A DNA stretch of 64,000 bases from 13-2-20CM-68-14 sp051955535. GTDB taxonomy: Bacteria; Actinomycetota; Thermoleophilia; Gaiellales; Gaiellaceae. Below, in pieces: positions 8,192-15,281 of the stretch (positions are counted from its first letter, which is position 1; every line of letters starts with the position of its first letter). The notes beneath the pieces are model-generated. The model did not search any database and had not been told where the DNA came from. It saw nothing but the letters and a program-made list of their open reading frames with translations. The DNA lies in the NCBI GenBank assembly GCA_051955535.1, contig JBQCGP010000075.1:1-64000 (forward strand). Direction: 5' to 3'. The position numbers and the translations under genes are program-made.

Positions 8192-8844
8192 TCCACCTTT
8201 ATGCGGTCGTTCGGGGACTCGAGGAGCTGCCTCCTCTCGCCGGCGTCGAGGGTGCGGCGCTCGAACGCCGTCAGATCGCCGGGCTCGATCTGGTGATCAG
8301 CCGAACCGGGCCCGAGTTTGCAGAGGCGACGGACGAGGCGGTGTGGGCCCACGCGAGCGTGGTCGAGGGGTTGATGGCGCGAAGCGGAGCGGTCCTCCCT
8401 GCGCGCTTCGGCCGTGCATTCGCGAGCGATGAGGAGCTGACGGCCGCCGTGCAGACGAAGGCTCCTGCGCTCGAGCACGGCCTGGCCCGCGTCCGCGGCT
8501 GCGTCGAGTTCGGGCTGCGGGTGCTCGGCCGCGAGTGCCCGCGGCAAGGGTCGACGGGTTTGTCGGGGGCCGACTACATGCGCGCCCGCCTCGGGGAAGA
8601 GGCAGAGCGCGACCGGCTCTCGGATGAGCTCCACCGGCCTCTTGCCCTGCTGTCGCGTGCGGATGCGCGGTTCGGCGGAGCCTCGGGCGACCTACTTCGC
8701 GCCGCGTACCTCGTTCCGGACGAGCGCACGGCCGCGTTCCGCGATCGGATCGCCGGCCTCGAACGCCTGCATCCGGAGCTCACCATGGTCTGCACGGGGC
8801 CGTGGCCGCCGTACTCGTTTGCGGAAACCCAGGATGACGCATGA
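8188..8844 (+). CDS. GvpF/GvpL family gas vesicle protein (third of three)
   Basis: 218 residues, shorter than the other two paralogues. It begins V-I-H-L-Y-A-V-V-R-G, has A-V-L-P-A-R-F-G-R-A-F at the conserved site, R-G-C-V-E-F-G-L-R-V and the T-G-P-W-P-P-Y-S-F end. Streptomyces clusters have two GvpF/L proteins, so this third copy between gvpS and gvpK is extra. The GTG start overlaps the gvpS stop, and its stop overlaps the gvpK ATG. Confidence 0.88.
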   Translation: MIHLYAVVRGLEELPPLAGVEGAALERRQIAGLDLVISRTGPEFAEATDEAVWAHASVVEGLMARSGAVLPARFGRAFASDEELTAAVQTKAPALEHGLARVRGCVEFGLRVLGRECPRQGSTGLSGADYMRARLGEEAERDRLSDELHRPLALLSRADARFGGASGDLLRAAYLVPDERTAAFRDRIAGLERLHPELTMVCTGPWPPYSFAETQDDA

Positions 8845-9200
8845 GCGCTCGCCACGAGCCGGTCGACAAGATCCTCGCGAGCGGCGGCGACCTCGGGCGA
8901 ATCGCGAGCGAGCTCGATCAAGTGTCGAGCGCGTTCCCGCGTCGGGTCAACGCCGACCCGGAGCAGGTGGAGCGAGGGCTCGCGCAGCTCGTGCTGACGC
9001 TGGTCGAGCTTCTTCGCCAGCTGATGGAACGCCAAGCCCTCAGACGGATGGAGCAAGGCACGCTCACCGACGACGAGATCGAGCGAATGGGGGAGACCTT
9101 CATGAAGCTCGAGCTGCGGATGCAGGAACTAAAGGACCACTTCGACCTAGAAGACCGGGACCTCAACCTCAATCTCGGTCCCTTGGGAGACCTTCTTTGA
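8841..9200 (+). CDS. gvpK: Gas vesicle protein GvpK
   Basis: 119 residues. The GvpK signature is clear: I-N/R-V-N-A-D-P-E-Q-V-E-R-G-L-A-Q-L-V-L-T-L-V-E-L-L-R-Q-L-type helices, R-Q-A-L-R-R-M-E-Q-G-T-L-T-D-D-E-I-E-R-M-G, then D-L-N-L-N-L-G-P-L-G-D-L-L. GvpK is an accessory vesicle protein. ATGA overlaps the previous stop. This is the last recognisable gvp gene; 64 bp separate it from the next. Confidence 0.93.
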   Translation: MSARHEPVDKILASGGDLGRIASELDQVSSAFPRRVNADPEQVERGLAQLVLTLVELLRQLMERQALRRMEQGTLTDDEIERMGETFMKLELRMQELKDHFDLEDRDLNLNLGPLGDLL

Positions 9201-9264
9201 TCACGCATGAGAGTGGCCATACCGGGAAAGGCTGTCCTAGTCCTCGAATGGAAGGAGCAATCGA

Positions 9265-9534
9265 ATGGCTTCACTAAAAGACGTCGAGCGCGTGGCCGAC
9301 GATCTCTCGAACCTCGTCGATCAGCTTCGGCGGGAGCTTCGCGACAACGCCAGTTTCGACCGGCTTGTTCAGCTCGCCGACCAGATCAGCGAGCACGCCG
9401 ATGAGGCGGCCGGAACCTTCAGCACGGTCAACGAGGCGCTCATGAGTCGCCTCGACGAGATCAAGAGCACCGGAAACAGCGGCAGCTCGGGCGGCCGCAG
9501 CAGCGGCTCGTCTCGGGCGAAGGCGCGCACCTAG
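9265..9534 (+). CDS. Small helical protein at the end of the gas vesicle cluster
   Basis: 89 residues with no recognised family. Residues 1-70 look helical with heptad-like spacing (V-E-R-V-A-D-D-L-S-N-L-V-D-Q-L-R-R-E-L), and the tail is Ser/Gly-rich and basic. GAAGGAG 7 bp before ATG supports the start. It is co-oriented with gvpK and spaced 16 bp from the next gene. A vesicle accessory role rests on position only. Confidence 0.7.
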   Translation: MASLKDVERVADDLSNLVDQLRRELRDNASFDRLVQLADQISEHADEAAGTFSTVNEALMSRLDEIKSTGNSGSSGGRSSGSSRAKART

Positions 9535-9550
9535 CGAACCAGGAGGGACG

Positions 9551-9937
9551 ATGGCAACGGAGGAAAACCAGCAGGAGAATCAACAGGAAGAACAGGGCGG
9601 GGTCGACGTGAAGGGGACCGCGGTCAAGGCCGCGGCGGCCGCCGCCGCGACGAGCGTCGCAGCCGTGGCGGCCAAGAAGGCCCTGTCGAACCGCGGCAGC
9701 TCGAACGGGCAGTCGAAAAACGGCGGCTCCGGCTCAGGCTCGGGTCTCGGTGAGGCTGGGACCGTGTTTAGCTCCGTGCTCGCGAGCACCTGGGACGCGG
9801 CGCGCGACGCCCTCATTCCGGCCGCTGAGGACGCTGCGGGAGCGGCGGGCGAATACCTCGCGAAGAACGGACCGGACTTCGTCAGCGAACGGATCATCCC
9901 GAGGTTCATCGACTCGTTCAACGAGGCGCGCGGCTGA
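9551..9937 (+). CDS. Uncharacterised gas vesicle cluster protein with Ala-rich helix
   Basis: 128 residues. The N-terminus is Glu/Gln-rich, residues 20-46 are an alanine helix flanked by lysines (V-K-G-T-A-V-K-A-A-A-A up to A-A-K-K-A-L), followed by a Ser/Gly/Asn linker and a C-terminal amphipathic region ending F-V-S-E-R-I-I-P-R-F-I-D-S-F. The C-terminal motif resembles part of the protein at 4283. AGGAGGGACG precedes the ATG. Confidence 0.7.
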   Translation: MATEENQQENQQEEQGGVDVKGTAVKAAAAAAATSVAAVAAKKALSNRGSSNGQSKNGGSGSGSGLGEAGTVFSSVLASTWDAARDALIPAAEDAAGAAGEYLAKNGPDFVSERIIPRFIDSFNEARG

Positions 9938-9965
9938 GCCCGCGGGCTACGAAAGGAAGGCCGAG

Positions 9966-10454
9966 ATGGAAGACAACGAAGGCATGTCGACGAGCAAGAA
10001 GGTCGTCGCGGGTGCGGCGCTCGGCGTGGCCGTGCCGGCTGCCGTCGGCGTCGCCAAGAAGCTGATCGGCGACAGTGACGACCAGGACGAAGGCGGCGGC
10101 GGTGGGCGGTCACAGCAGGGCCGACGTAGCGCGTCCCGCTCGAGCAGCTCCAGTCGCACCCGATCGTCCGCGACGAAGAAGAGAACCGGTTCGACTGCGA
10201 AGTCGAGAAGCCGCCGGACGACCAGCAGCGGATCGTCGAGCCGCGCGAGCGGAAGTCGATCCAGGTCAGGCACGTCGCGGTCACGCTCGACGGGTTCGAC
10301 GTCATCGAGCAGGCGGCGCTCCTCGAGCTCGTCCAGTAGCGGAACCAACCGCACGAAGGACCAGCTGTACAACCAGGCAAAGCGACTGGGGATCGAGGGC
10401 CGCTCGACGATGACGAAGGCCCAGCTCGAGCGAGCGATCAACCGAGCGCGTTAG
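9966..10454 (+). CDS. Ser/Arg-rich protein with N-terminal Ala-rich helix and C-terminal Rho_N/SAP-like motif
   Basis: 162 residues from ATG at 9966, with GAAAGGAAGG 5 bp upstream. Residues 10-35 are a lysine-flanked alanine/valine helix. Residues about 45-128 are an extreme Ser/Arg/Thr low-complexity region. The last 33 residues (T-K-D-Q-L-Y-N-Q-A-K-R-L-G-I-E-G-R through T-K-A-Q-L-E-R-A-I) look like a Rho N-terminal/SAP/HeH helix-extension-helix, usually nucleic-acid binding. The basic SR-like region also fits DNA or RNA contact. It is the last gene before the hairpin. A link between vesicles and nucleoid or RNA is speculation. Confidence 0.7.
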   Translation: MEDNEGMSTSKKVVAGAALGVAVPAAVGVAKKLIGDSDDQDEGGGGGRSQQGRRSASRSSSSSRTRSSATKKRTGSTAKSRSRRTTSSGSSSRASGSRSRSGTSRSRSTGSTSSSRRRSSSSSSSGTNRTKDQLYNQAKRLGIEGRSTMTKAQLERAINRAR

Positions 10455-10474
10455 CGCTCGTAAGAGACGGGAGA

Positions 10475-10502
10475 GGCCCGCGCGGTGCGGCACGCGCGGG
10501 CC
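10475..10502 (+). terminator. Strong GC hairpin after the gas vesicle cluster
   Basis: Perfect 10-bp stem (GGCCCGCGCG / CGCGCGGGCC) with an 8-nt loop, starting 20 bp after the last gene. No U-run follows, which is common in high-GC actinobacteria. Confidence 0.6.
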
Positions 10503-10680
10503 GGCCGTGCTGCACACGCTAGGCCGGTGTTCGACACCTCGAACTGTCAAGACCGCCTCGTATTGATTGTGAGGCATTCCGTCGTCGCGGCCAACCTGCG
10601 CGGCCGCCGCTAACAAGCGTCTCTCGGATCCAACCACGCGTTCCCTTCGCGGGAAGCGCGTCAACAAAACGAGGGGGCAC

Positions 10681-10705
10681 ACGGGGGAAACCGGGTTTCC
10701 CCCGT
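10681..10705. repeat. Perfect short inverted repeat
   Basis: Two 11-bp arms (ACGGGGGAAAC / GTTTCCCCCGT) around a 3-nt loop, about 40 bp from the tRNA-Val fragment. It could be a bidirectional terminator or a protein binding site. No T-run follows. Confidence 0.5.
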
Positions 10706-10743
10706 GAAGCGATCAGCGGGGCGAAGCGCCGCTGCAAAGCGTG

Positions 10744-10787
10744 TGGGCGATGCTGGGCTCGAACCAGTGACCTCCTGCTTGTAAGGC
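10744..10787 (-). repeat. tRNA-Val(UAC) 3'-half fragment, possible attachment-site remnant
   Basis: Read on the minus strand, this 44-nt stretch contains the anticodon loop C-T-T-A-C-A-A, the downstream anticodon stem GCAGG, a T-arm with GGTTCGAGCCC and an acceptor 3' strand ATCGCCCA. The 5' half of the tRNA is absent. It lies in the same orientation as the intact tRNA-Val at 14736-14808 and on its 3' side, as expected for an attR-type copy. The T-stem and acceptor differ from that tRNA, so the recombination, if real, may be old or may have used another tRNA-Val. Confidence 0.6.
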
Positions 10788-11105
10788 CGCGCCGACGGAG
10801 CTGGGCCGAGGCGCGGCAAGCTGCGTAGTCCCGTCTAGAAACCGCCCAGCAGCAGGGACTTCTCGCGCCCGGATGCAGTTAACTGCCGCTCGATGCGGAC
10901 AGACCCGGCCGCGTCCGAGGCGGACGTTCGGGCCACTATCGGGCCACGGCCCAGAACGACCCGTCCTCAACGGACACGGCCTCAACGGCGACTAGCGCGG
11001 CGAACCGCGCGGGCCTTAGCCTCGGGCGTGGGCCGGGTCGTGGGAAGCGCCCGGGCGTTCGGTCTCGCCGTCCGGCCCCGGCCACTATCGGCAGCAACGC
11101 GTAGA
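10788..11105. other. Intergenic region without recognised gene
   Basis: About 320 bp between the tRNA fragment and the HEPN gene stop. Short open frames exist on both strands but have no ribosome-binding site or family resemblance. I see no integrase remnant. Confidence 0.5.
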
Positions 11106-12593
11106 TCAGTCGCCGTACATCAACTCGTCCCAGTCGGGCGGAAACGGCTCTCCAGTGGCGAGTCGCATGATCCCCAACCGAAGTGCGCGGCGCATCACGT
11201 CGTCAAGAGCTGAGGCGCACTCGGCGGCAGACACACGGTTCCCATCGAGCGCCCTTAGGTTGTCCTTGCCGGGGTCTCCGCCGTGCACGATCCCGCTGCG
11301 GGCGTCGTAGGCATGTCGCATGAACTTGGCGATCTGTTTTCGTTCGTCCGGCGTGTCTCCCACGAGCAGGGCGACTCGGGTCGAGAGCCGGAAGCGGAAC
11401 TCTCCTCGATCGCGAGGCCCCATGTCGCTGAAGAACAGGCTCTCTGCCGCGATCAGAAGGTCGACGATCTTGTCCTCGGGAAGCGTGCGCTCGAAGGCGT
11501 ATGTGAAACGCCGTAGGGCACCAGCGAGGACCGGCCGCTCATAGACCGTTTCCAGTGCCGACCAGAGCTCACGAAACCGCTCGTGATCTGTGGCCGCAAG
11601 CACGTAAGGCTCGCCGGCGTGCCAACCAAAGCCAGCGCCGAAGGACCCCGATGCCGGTGTCAGTTTGTCCTCTGACCAGATCACACAGTCGAACGTTCCG
11701 CTCTGGGCGACGCGGCCCCCCTTGAACAAGCGCAGTGCAAGAAGGACGCGTTCGGCACGCTCGCGGGCTCGGGTGCCGATCGCTACCTCATCGTCGCTCC
11801 TCTCCGGCGGGACGCCGCCGACGTAGAGCTCGGACTCGAAGAAGCTGCGGATGCCAAACGTCGGGCTGGCGTAGCGTTCATCGGGTCTGAGCCCCTGTAC
11901 TCCGGCACCTAAGCTGAGCGCCGCCGCGATCTCCTCCTCCCGCAGCAGATCGATCTCCAGGTCGGTGGCCAGGGCGAGCGGAGTGGCGTCAGCGCTGAAC
12001 TCGTACAAGGCCACGATGGCCACGATGTGATCGCTCGACCGGCGCAACCTCAGTGCCCACTCAGCGGCCAGTGCGTCTCGTGACGCGTTGTCGAGCTGGA
12101 AGCCGTCGGCCCGCTCGATCACGCGATCGACGAGCGCCTGGACGAGTCCGGCCGCCTGCCAGGTGCCGCCGCCGGCCCCGCTGCTACTTACCTCCTGATC
12201 AAGTCGCTGGCCGATGATCGGATCGTCCGCGAGAGCTCTCTCGAGGTCATCGAGCTCGGCTAATCCGCTGGCGCGTAGCTCGCCAAGCATCCGGCTTGCG
12301 CACTGCTGCTCGGCGCTGAAGACGTGTGTGACGGCCGTCCACCCACCCGTGAACGAGTTCGTGTCAGGGACCCACTTGACGAAGCCGTGAAACGGAAGGG
12401 CCTCGTCTTCCGCGCCAGGGCAGTTCTCCTCGAGGATAGGCATCAGCTTGTCCAGAAAGGTCGCCGCCGTGGCGATGACCCGATCCTCGTGCTCGCCCAC
12501 GAGACGTTCATAGAGCGAACTCGCCCCAGTCGCAAGGCCGGGCGACTTACCCCCGCCGCCACGATGCTGAACGAGTAGGCGCGTTCGCGTCAC
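11106..12593 (-). CDS. ApeA-like HEPN domain protein
   Basis: 495 residues. The C-terminal part has the HEPN pattern of the ApeA/Apea-like family: A-A-E-S-L-F-F-S-D, R-F-R-L-S-T-R-V-A-L-L-V-G, then a helix with A-Y-D-A-R-S-G-I-V-H-G-G, which holds the R-x4-H catalytic motif of HEPN ribonucleases. Such proteins include abortive-infection phage defence factors. The N-terminal about 300 residues have no domain I recognise. The start is uncertain: GTG at 12593 has only a weak upstream GGTGAG, and an in-frame start further in is possible. It lies between the tRNA-Val fragment and the intact tRNA-Val, with no neighbouring defence partner. Confidence 0.75.
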   Translation of the reverse strand: MTRTRLLVQHRGGGGKSPGLATGASSLYERLVGEHEDRVIATAATFLDKLMPILEENCPGAEDEALPFHGFVKWVPDTNSFTGGWTAVTHVFSAEQQCASRMLGELRASGLAELDDLERALADDPIIGQRLDQEVSSSGAGGGTWQAAGLVQALVDRVIERADGFQLDNASRDALAAEWALRLRRSSDHIVAIVALYEFSADATPLALATDLEIDLLREEEIAAALSLGAGVQGLRPDERYASPTFGIRSFFESELYVGGVPPERSDDEVAIGTRARERAERVLLALRLFKGGRVAQSGTFDCVIWSEDKLTPASGSFGAGFGWHAGEPYVLAATDHERFRELWSALETVYERPVLAGALRRFTYAFERTLPEDKIVDLLIAAESLFFSDMGPRDRGEFRFRLSTRVALLVGDTPDERKQIAKFMRHAYDARSGIVHGGDPGKDNLRALDGNRVSAAECASALDDVMRRALRLGIMRLATGEPFPPDWDELMYGD

Positions 12594-12660
12594 CTCACCG
12601 CCGACCGCAGCCGGTCACGGTTGTCGTGTTGCCAAACCCGACACGACCAAGGAGGTCACC

Positions 12661-13043
12661 ATGGCACGCACGACCAACAAGTCCACCGCCAAGCAGGCCG
12701 AGGACGCCGAGGCATCCGATCTCCTCGCCACCCTGCTCGCCGAGCTGAAGGCGCTCGGGATCGAGCCGAAGGTCAAGTGGGCACCGTCCCGCAACTACGC
12801 CTCGCTCTACGCGACGGCCAGAACATCGGCTACGTCTTCCGGCAGACCCGCAAGGGGATGCGGGTCGAACCCGCCACGTCGAAGGCCGACCTGCCCAAGG
12901 GCGCGAAGGGCTGGAAGGCGGGCACCCGCTCAGAGCGCTTCGCCCTCGTCGGTCAGGTCGCGACCGAGGCCGAGGTCGTCGCCGCGGCGACGGTGCTGAA
13001 GGCCGCCGACGACAAGCGCGCCGCCGCCAAGGCCGCGAAGTAG
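12661..13043 (+). pseudogene. Small Lys/Ala-rich protein gene broken by a one-base frameshift
   Basis: ATG at 12661 is preceded by a near-perfect AAGGAGGT. The protein reads M-A-R-T-T-N-K-S-T through N-Y-A-S-L-Y-A to about 12812. It then continues in the next frame as D-G-Q-N-I-G-Y-V-F to a basic A-A-K-A-A-K end at 13043. One missing base between 12812 and 12813 explains the break (Y-A-D-G-Q-N-I-G-Y). The intact product would be about 127 residues. The family is unknown to me. No slippery heptamer is present, so programmed frameshifting is unlikely; sequencing error or recent decay are the options. Confidence 0.65.
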
Positions 13044-13065
13044 TACCCGCCCTCAGCTGCGATGC

Positions 13066-13091
13066 ACGAGCGGCCCTTCGGGGCCGTTCGT
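13066..13091 (+). terminator. UUCG-tetraloop hairpin terminator candidate
   Basis: 11-bp stem (ACGAGCGGCCC / GGGCCGTTCGT, one G-T pair) closed by a TTCG loop, 23 bp after the end of the frameshifted gene. Confidence 0.6.
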
Positions 13092-13216
13092 CGGTCTAGG
13101 GCCCCTGGGTCATCCGTCCCGTTGCCTGATCACAGGCCTAGCCTCCTAGCTGATTCGCACCATCGTGAGCTAGGGGGTGGGCGTGGGCAGGTCGCGGTCA
13201 TGGTTGAAGGTCGTTT

Positions 13217-14353
13217 CTAGTTGAGCCAGTCGGTGAAGCCGGGGCCGCCGTTGCCGCCGCCGGAGAGGCCGTCGCCACCTTTGGCGCTGAGCGTGATTCC
13301 GGCGGGCTGGGGGGTGTCGCTAATGACGACCACCACGCCGCCGCCGCCGCCGCCGCCAGTGGGCTGCCCCTGGAAGCCGTCGGCTTGCACCTGGGCGTTG
13401 CCGTTGACAGTGATCGTTTGCGCGGCTACGACGACCACGCCGCCGCCGGCGCCGCCGGTGCCGCTGGAGCCGCCGCCGCCACCGGCGCCGCCGTTAACGA
13501 TCGTTCCGTCGAGCGAGCGTCCGCTGATCGCCGCGAGCGCCTGACGGAACACTCCTTTGCCGCCGGCGGCCGCAGCTATGGGACCTACGCCTCCGCCGAG
13601 GCAGATCCCGCTGCAAGGCGCACCGTCCCCGCCAGCACCGCCGAGCGAGTTGGGCTCGCCTTGACCGATCGTGTTAGAGGCGCCGCCAAGACCGCCGCCG
13701 CCAAGGGTTCCCGAGGCCGGTCCGACAGCGAGGATGCGCGCGCCGTCGTCGAGGGTAAGCGTCCCGGAGACGAAGACCCGGTTGCCGCTCGGCACGAGGG
13801 TTGCGCCGGCATCGATGGTCAGGTTGTCGTAGTACATGTCGCGGCTCAGCGTGGTGTCGCTGCTGATCTCGACGTTCCCGTCCGACCCGTCGCCGAACAG
13901 TGCGTCGATCCCGACACCGGGCGGGCCCTGCGTGCCGGTGTCACCCTTGAGGCCCGGCGTTCCCTGCGCGCCGGTGTCACCCTTTGCGCCCATTGCGCCC
14001 TGGGCACCCGTATCACCCTTGGGGCCCTGCACCCCCTGAGGCCCCGCAAGCCCTTGCGAGCCGCTCGCGCCCGGTGAGCCCGCCGCTCCCCGGCGCCCTG
14101 CCGCTCCTCGCCGACCTGGCCGCCCGGCGATGTTCCAGGAGATTTTCTGCCCGCCGAGCGGGCACTTGGCGCCGGCTGACGACAGGCTTAGCTCGTTGCG
14201 CTCAACGCCCCCCAGGACACACGCATAAAGACGGCTTGAAGAGGCGGCATGTCCAGTGAACCCGCCCGTCGCGGCATACGAAACGCCGGCCGCGATCGCA
14301 ATGACCACGACGGCCGTGACTGCCAGCACAACGCGACGAAACCGTCGGTGCAT
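13217..14353 (-). CDS. Secreted collagen-like protein with Gly-rich C-terminal domain
   Basis: 378 residues from ATG at 14353, chosen because GGGGGAAG lies just upstream; a 10-residue longer start is less likely. Residues 1-28 form a signal peptide or anchor (M-H-R-R-F-R-R, then a hydrophobic stretch). Residues about 40-75 resemble a short Y-A-C-V...K-C-P-L-G module common in actinobacterial surface proteins. Residues 77-146 are about 23 uninterrupted Gly-X-Y triplets, including G-D-T and G-P-P. A region with strand-like repeats and then very Gly-rich loops (about 210-378) follows. It probably forms a trimeric stalk at the cell surface. Short Gly-X-Y tracts expand and shrink easily. Confidence 0.8.
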   Translation of the reverse strand: MHRRFRRVVLAVTAVVVIAIAAGVSYAATGGFTGHAASSSRLYACVLGGVERNELSLSSAGAKCPLGGQKISWNIAGRPGRRGAAGRRGAAGSPGASGSQGLAGPQGVQGPKGDTGAQGAMGAKGDTGAQGTPGLKGDTGTQGPPGVGIDALFGDGSDGNVEISSDTTLSRDMYYDNLTIDAGATLVPSGNRVFVSGTLTLDDGARILAVGPASGTLGGGGLGGASNTIGQGEPNSLGGAGGDGAPCSGICLGGGVGPIAAAAGGKGVFRQALAAISGRSLDGTIVNGGAGGGGGSSGTGGAGGGVVVVAAQTITVNGNAQVQADGFQGQPTGGGGGGGVVVVISDTPQPAGITLSAKGGDGLSGGGNGGPGFTDWLN

Positions 14354-14735
14354 GGCTTCCCCCTTGTCCGGTTCCCCGCCCACGAGGCCGCAGAATCGAG
14401 GGCCTGACGAAGCGAGCCTACGACGGGAGCCGTGCTGTGTCTATTGCGCCCCAGTTACCCCTTCGGCGCTCGTCGAGGTCGACTAGTCGACGATCCGGAT
14501 CGGATGGCCGGGCCATGGGCCGCGGCGCATGGGCTGCCGGGTGCGCTCCTCGACCGTGCTCTGCCGCGGCCAGCGGCTCCGGCGTGAGTGGACGACGTAA
14601 ACCGGCATCGCGGAGCCGCTCGTCCACGTCGAGCCCGAGGCCGACGAGGTGCACTGACGTTCAGGCCACTATCGGGCCACACGACGGGCTGAGCCGAGCT
14701 GCCGAACGAGGCGCAAACCGGCTCGTGGAGAGGGA
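14354..14735. other. Intergenic region upstream of the collagen-like gene
   Basis: About 380 bp between the collagen-like gene start and the tRNA-Val 3' end. Short open frames are present on both strands but none has a convincing start or family. It probably holds the collagen-like gene promoter. Confidence 0.4.
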
Positions 14736-14808
14736 TGGGCGGTGCAAGGCTCGAACTTGCGACCTCCTGCTTGTAAGGCAGGCGCTCTCCCAGCTGAGCT
14801 AACCGCCC
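14736..14808 (-). tRNA. tRNA-Val(UAC)
   Basis: Full cloverleaf on the minus strand: acceptor GGGCGGT/ACCGCCC with discriminator A, D-arm T-A-G-C-T-C-A-G-C-T-G-G-G-A-G-A-G-C, anticodon stem CCTGC/GCAGG around C-T-T-A-C-A-A (anticodon TAC), and T-loop TTCGAGC. CCA is not encoded. Confidence 0.93.
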
Positions 14809-14895
14809 TTGGGAACACAGCTTAATGGCGGCCTCAGCCCGGTCACTTCGAGCCGAGTCAACGCGGTTGGCGGACCCTCGGGTCCGCCCCAGCGA

Positions 14896-14973
14896 CCTCC
14901 TGGGGGCGCGGGGCGATCGGGTTAGGAGGGAAAGGCCGGAAAAAACGCCGCGAAGAGTGGACATTTTGTCCGG
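14896..14973 (+). repeat. Partial copy of the palindromic repeat at 17912-18035
   Basis: About 75 nt closely match the centre and right arm of the long palindrome: CCTCCT, GCGCGGGGC-ATCGGGTTAGG, GGCCGG, AACGCCGC, GTGGACAT and GTCCGG occur in the same order and spacing. The left arm is not recognisable, so this copy is truncated or degenerate. It starts about 90 bp upstream of the tRNA-Val 5' end. Confidence 0.65.
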
Positions 14974-15124
14974 GAAGTGGCCACCGCGTAGGTGAAAGAA
15001 GGCGCACAGCTTGCCGAGGCTGAGAACCTTTCGTGCGAGTTTCGTCTCGACAGTGAGCTTCGCAACTTGAGGTCGTTCGTGAGCAGCTTAGAGCGTTCGA
15101 TCGGCCCTGATTGCGGGAGGACAC

Positions 15125-15281
15125 GGGTACACTGCCGCCATGGAACTAGCACGCGGAGGTGAGCCTGTGGCTCCTGGCAGTACGGGTCGAAAACTCGTGC
15201 CTGCGCGCGCGATGGTTCCACGCCCGAGTTAGGCGTTCTCTGGCTTGTCTGCGCGCGCGGGCGGCCACCGGCTAACACGTA
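15125..15281 (+). promoter_or_regulatory. Possibly structured leader of the Nramp-family transporter
   Basis: The 157 nt before the transporter can form consecutive hairpins. One is GGAG-GTGA-GCC-TGT-GGCTCC (bulged). The next is GGCAGTACGGGT-CGAAA-ACTCGTGCC. The GGTGAGCC...GGCTCC segment is loosely reminiscent of the start of the M-box Mg2+ riboswitch, but the order of paired parts differs. Treat it as an unassigned structured 5' UTR. Confidence 0.25.

Noticed and set aside
15125..15281. Firm assignment of the Nramp leader as an M-box riboswitch
   Set aside because: Only one short element resembles it and the helix order differs; kept as an unassigned structured leader.
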